From: Erpobdella octoculata
Taxonomy: Eukaryota > Annelida > Clitellata > Hirudinida > Erpobdellidae
Assembly (NCBI GenBank): GCA_963978895.1
Contig: OZ022241.1
Span: 22,113,573-22,177,572, forward strand
Direction: 5' to 3'
DNA length: 64,000 bases
Part shown: one piece after another, positions 13,901-19,582 of the stretch
How positions within the stretch are numbered: position 1 is the first letter of the stretch
How the letters are laid out: each line of letters starts with the position of its first letter
Notes under the pieces: model-generated
Database searches by the model: none
What the model saw: only the letters and a program-made list of their open reading frames with translations
Told to the model about the DNA's origin: nothing
Program-made: the position numbers and the translations under genes

Positions 13901-16900
13901 GGATTCCATAGTGCCTCAATTTTTCCACCAGAATGTCGTGATCAACCGTATCGAAAGCTTTAGCTAGGTCCAGGAAGATGCCAACTACATATTTCCCACG
14001 ATCCATGGCCTCAGCAATCTTTGAGTGTAACATAACCAGTGGCATATAAGTTGAGTGATTTCTTCTAAATACAAACTGATTAGGTGAAATAATGGAAAAT
14101 TTATCAAGATAATTATAAAGTCTGGAGTGCATCACTCTTTCAAAAAACATTGAGAAATAGCACAAGACAGATATTGGCCGGTAATTAGAAAAGTTTTCTT
14201 TTTTCCCAGATTTGTAAATTGGAATGACTTTGGCTGTTTTTAGTTGAGCGGGGAATACCCCTGAAGATATTGAGCAATTTATTATGGCAGACAGAGGACA
14301 AGCGATCGCCGTAATTGAATTTCGTGCGATGCATGGGTCGACTCCATCGGTTCTGCAGCTGTGAGAGATCTTTAAGTTTGAAGCTATTTTGATAATCTCA
14401 TCGGGCGTAGTTGTGCGACATACAAAGAGTGAGTCACAGGATTGCCAAGATATTTTTCAAATGTTGTATCCGGTGGGGATATCTTTCTTGCGAGGTTGGA
14501 GCCAATATTAGAAAAGTAATTATTGAATGACTCAGCAATAACAGAAGAAGATGTTAATAGACTACCATCATTCGTACAGAAAGTCTTGCATTGTTCCATG
14601 TTGGTCTTTTTATTTAAAATGCTCCCAATTAACTTCCATGTTCCTTTCATGTTGTTGTTGTTTAATTTAAACTTTTCGGAGTAGAATTGTTTGATGGTTT
14701 TTACCTTAGTTGATTTGAAGAGGTTTTAAAATGTAGTAAATTTCTGTTTGTTAGACGGAGATGGATTCCTGGTGTATGCTCGGTAAAGCGCATTTTTTTT
14801 CTTGTAGCTTTTCATAAGTTCAGGTGTCATACATTCTTTATCAAACTTGTTAGGTCCGTTAGATTTGCTGCTGCAGCTCACCAGAGGAAAAGAATTATTA
14901 CATATCTCAAGGTATCTATTGATGAACATTGAATAGGCGGATAATGCGTCGCCACACTCGGCCACCTCTATTACCCTAGACCAATCGGCTCCATGCAGTG
15001 TTTGCTCAAAAATGTCTTTATTAACGAAACTCCTTCTTAAGGAAGAGACATGATTTTTTCTGACGCAATCAGGTGTTGATAATGTGGAAGAGAGAAAAAT
15101 AGGGAAGTGGTCCGAGACATCATCGAGTACAATCCTGGCGAGAGTCTTCTGTAGTGGATAATTAGTAGGGATGTCACGGGTAGTACTTTTTGGAGTTTTC
15201 GGGTTCGGGTTTGTGAAACTAGAGTTTTCGGGTTCGGGTTTGTGAAACTAGAGTTTTCGGGTTCGGGTTTGTAAAACTCGAGTTTTCGGGTTCGGGTTTG
15301 TGAAACTCAGGTTTTCGGGTTGGGGTTTGTAGTTTTCAAAAAACCGGGTTCGGGTTCGGGTATTGGCTTATGGTTTCAAATTCCTGGATTGATTTTAAAT
15401 TTACCTAGTGTGTATACATATACAAACGAGAGCGATCAATTCATCCATTGGACATTACACGTATTGAATAAACTCTAACAAGTTATTTTTTTAGCTTTCC
15501 AAATAATGTGATTTCTTTGGCCGAAGGAGGCTTAATTATTTTAGTTCGTTCGTGGCTCGGACCGGCCAGATAATCAGGCGGATTAGTGGTCTAGCTTACA
15601 CACTCACCAATAAAATGACCTATTTGTGTTATTTGTTACGCAAAGGTGATAATACAAAACTTGCATGGCTTGCGATAAGTATAATACGTTACCTCTTAAA
15701 CTATTGTAATTTAATAATTTTTTTCGCGGCTCGGTCCGGTAATCAGGCGGATTAGTGTCCTAGCTTACACTGAAGTAAAAAGTTTAGAGTCATGGCTATC
15801 CGCGATTTCTTCGACCGCAGGGGGCTTAATTATTTCAGTTCGTTCGCGGATCGGTCCGACCTGATAATCATACGGATTAGTGGCTTAGTTTACACAATCA
15901 CTAATAATATGACGTATTTGTGTTATTTGTTACGCAAAGTTGATAATACAAAACTTGTATGGCTTGCGATTAGTAAACCTCTTAAATTATTCTAATTTAT
16001 TAATTTTTTTCCCGGCTCGGTCCGGTCGGGTAATCAGGCGGATTAGTGTTCTAGCTTACACATTTGCCAATAAAATGACTGTGACGCATAGATCATTTAT
16101 AGACTTTGCCAGTTAAAGTTTAGGATTATGCAAGATTATCTTTATTACAAAGGGTCTTTGTTATATCAGAAAAACTTTGAGTATATGAATGAATAAATAT
16201 AAGGTTATATAACTGAAGTAAAAAGTTTAGAGTCATGGCTATCCGCGATTTCTTCGACCAAAGAAGGCTTAATTATTTTAGTTCGTTCGCGGCTCGGTCC
16301 GCCTGATAATCAAACGGATTAGTGGTCTAGCTTACACAATCATTAATAAATCGGTTCCTAATACTATTTCATTTTTAATATACTAGAAAAGTTATGAAAA
16401 CTCTGTTTGTGTTGTTAATTTTAAAACCGGAATAAATATTTATTTACTAAAAAAATTTATTTGTTCAGAACTCCGAGTTCGGGTATTAGGCTTATGAATT
16501 TTCGGGTTCGGGTTCGAGTTCGGGTATCAAGTTTTCACATTTTCGGGTTCGAGTTCGGGTATCAAGTTTTCTCATTTTCGGGTTTGGGTTCGGGTTCGGG
16601 TATCAAGTTTTCACATTTTCGGGTTCGGGTTCGGGTATCAAATTTTCACACTTTCGGGTTCGAGTTCGGGTATCAGAAAAAGACCGGGTAGTACCGAACT
16701 CGGGTTCGGGTACCCGTGACATCCCTAATAATTAGTAAATATATTATCAATTGCGGTGGCGGTTGAAGGGCATTTTCTAGTTGGTGTTGTAAAGGCTGGA
16801 AGAAGGCAGTGGGAAGCTAGTAAATTAAAAAACTCAGCTGTAAGTGAGTTCCATTCTTTGTCAAGAAAATCAATGTTGAAGTCGCCCAGTAGAAATATCT

Positions 16901-17481
16901 TTATCTTTTTTCTATCAACGTAATCCAAGATGTTACTCAGCTCTGCATTAAAAACACGTATATTGGTATCCGGTGGGCGATAGATTACTCCAACAGTAAA
17001 ACTTCTAATTCCTCGACACTCCGCAGATACCAAGAGAATTTCAAATGAAGTAATATCAACACTCCAGAAACTAACATCAAGAACAGAATATTTTAAGTCA
17101 GAGTCAATAAAAAAACCAACTCTGCCACCTTTTTTCATAACTCTATGTCTAGATACAAAAACAAAGCCCGGTATTTCCACGCTCAAAGATGAATTGTCAT
17201 CCAGCCAGGTCTCTGTAACCGCCAAAATCCTAGATCTACTCCAGTGAAGTAACATTGCTAAGTCATGCAATTTATTTTTTAAGCTTCTGCAATTGACGTG
17301 AAGAAATGAAAAATGATCAGAAGCTAATAGATCGGTTAGCTCGTTTAACTCATCAGAAGTAACATAAACATTTCTATTATCATAGATTGGGTGGAAGATA
17401 TTTTCATCAGGATCGATGTTATAATCAAACAAAGAGGAGCTTATGGATTTTAATAAGTCAATTTTGTCTTGGGAAAGACTA

Positions 17482-17575
<94 letters not shown>

Positions 17576-19460
17576 TATAAATATATATAAAGATAGAGAA
17601 ACACTAATAAAACCATTCAAATATAAAACTAAAAACATAGAATTCCAAAAACATACCAGCGATACAACTTTCATTAATATCATACCAGCAATACAACTTT
17701 TGTCTAATATTCTATACATTGATTTTCCTTACTTTATTATAGGGGTTCTGATGATGGATAAAGCCGAAACCGGTCGGTCAACCCCTTGTGACAATAAAGT
17801 TTTGTGCACTGTTGACTGTGTAGTTAATTCGGGAAGAAAATTTAGACGGTTTGAAGCAGTAGTAAAGAAATGGTGTTGTAGAAAATGGGCCGTAGTATTT
17901 AATAGAGCGTGTTTATGCGAGAATTTGATACCCAAATACTGTCAAAATATATATATATATTCATCAAAACAAACTCGTAAAAACACAAAGGACCATTTAG
18001 CAGCAATATACTTTTTTATTATCTTATCTAAATGTCGAAATTTAGTTTTTAAGACAACATTATCCAAAATTAAGGCTAACGCGTTTCGACAGCCATCAAC
18101 TGTCATCTTCAGAGCCAATATAATTTAACCGGACAACGTACACAAGTTTATAAACAGAGTAAAAGTAAACCCCAAATAAAACCGAAGGAGAAGAAAAGGG
18201 GGCAGTAACACTACCGGGAGCGGGAAAGCAACCTGGAGCGGGAAAGCGACCGGGATCGGGAAAGCGACCGGGAGCGGGAAAGCGCCGGGAGCGGGAAAGC
18301 GACCCGGAACGGGAAATCGACCGGGAGCGGGAAAAGACCGGAAACGGGAAAGCGACCGGAAACGGGAAAGCGACCGGGAACGGGAAAGCGTCTGGGAGCG
18401 GGAAAACGGCCTGGAGCGAAAAAGTAACCTGGAACAGGAAAGCGACTGGGAGCGAGAAACCGACGGAGAACGGGAGAGCAAGCAGGAACGGGAAAGCGAC
18501 CCGGAGCGGGAAAACAAGCGGGGAAGGAAACGGGAGCGAGAGAGACAAGCATTAGAAAAACCTTTAAAAACCTCGGGCAACGCCGGGTACCTCCGCTAGT
18601 ATTTCAATAAAATTTAGTTTTTTTTTAAATATATTCATATAATTTCTTATTAACGAACTTAGAATTAGAACTTAAAAATTTGCCAAAAAAGGCAGACAGA
18701 AAAAAATAAAATCATTATTATTATCATAACCTTCAATAAATTATAAAACCATTTTAAAGGAGCCCAAATGCAGTTGTCAAAATTACAACATTGGTGTCAG
18801 AAGCGGCATTTGAAAGAAATGGTTTTAAAAGTACTGGAAAAACTTTCCATTGCTGAGTTGAGGGAGGAGCTAAGTGTAAACGTTGCCGAATTAGCTCGCT
18901 AGCGATTCGTAATGTTAAAGCTTAAAGTTATTTATAGCACAATATTTCTCGAATTATAATTCCGGCTTAGTACTTCTTTCGCGCTGACTCAATCTAATTA
19001 TATCTCACGTTTCAGAACTCTCTTGATTCTGAAAACTCTTTTAATTCTATTAGATAACATTTGTCAACTTGTTTAACTACAGAGCCTATTCTCTAAAACT
19101 CTAAATCTCGATCTCACAAACCAACTAATTCTACTTCTACTTCTAACTCAACTTAACTAACTCCTGAGGTTACAAAATAAGAAAAGGCTTTCTATATATA
19201 CATATATATACTGAGGTTACAGAAACGGAAAAGGATATATATATATATATATATATTATAGTTTATAGTCCTTTACACCAAGTGTTTTAAGACTGGCTGT
19301 ATGTAGGAAGCACATAAGTACTTCCTGTCGTGGATCAAAGTTTGATCCTTTTAACTGTCCCTCCTCCTTTATCCAGGCTTGGGACTGGCTCGCAATTAGC
19401 GAGGCAGAGTTATATATATACACACACACACACATATATATATATACTGGCTGTATGTAG

Positions 19461-19512
<52 letters not shown>

Positions 19513-19539
19513 TGAGGTTACAGAAAAAGAAAAGGATTG

Positions 19540-19582
<43 letters not shown>

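Larger units (their letters stand above)
13026..17485 (-). mobile_element. Jockey-superfamily LINE, interrupted by a hAT
   Basis: From 17485 to about 13030 the minus strand encodes APE endonuclease, linker, RT and C-terminal domain. A 1562-bp hAT element with 8-bp duplications splits it at 15166-16727, and several stops and frameshifts break the rest. The 5' side ends abruptly at the (TA)n tract beginning 17486. The FADDTNLF box and the QKRIIRIIF C-terminal motif differ from the CR1/L2-like LINE at 7.7-11.4 kb, so this is a separate family (Jockey/Daphne-like, not resolved further). Confidence 0.82.

Noticed and set aside
18096..18580. Three overlapping Ser/Arg/Pro/Phe-rich frames
   Set aside because: Produced by the 18-bp Helitron array, which lacks stops in every frame of that strand.
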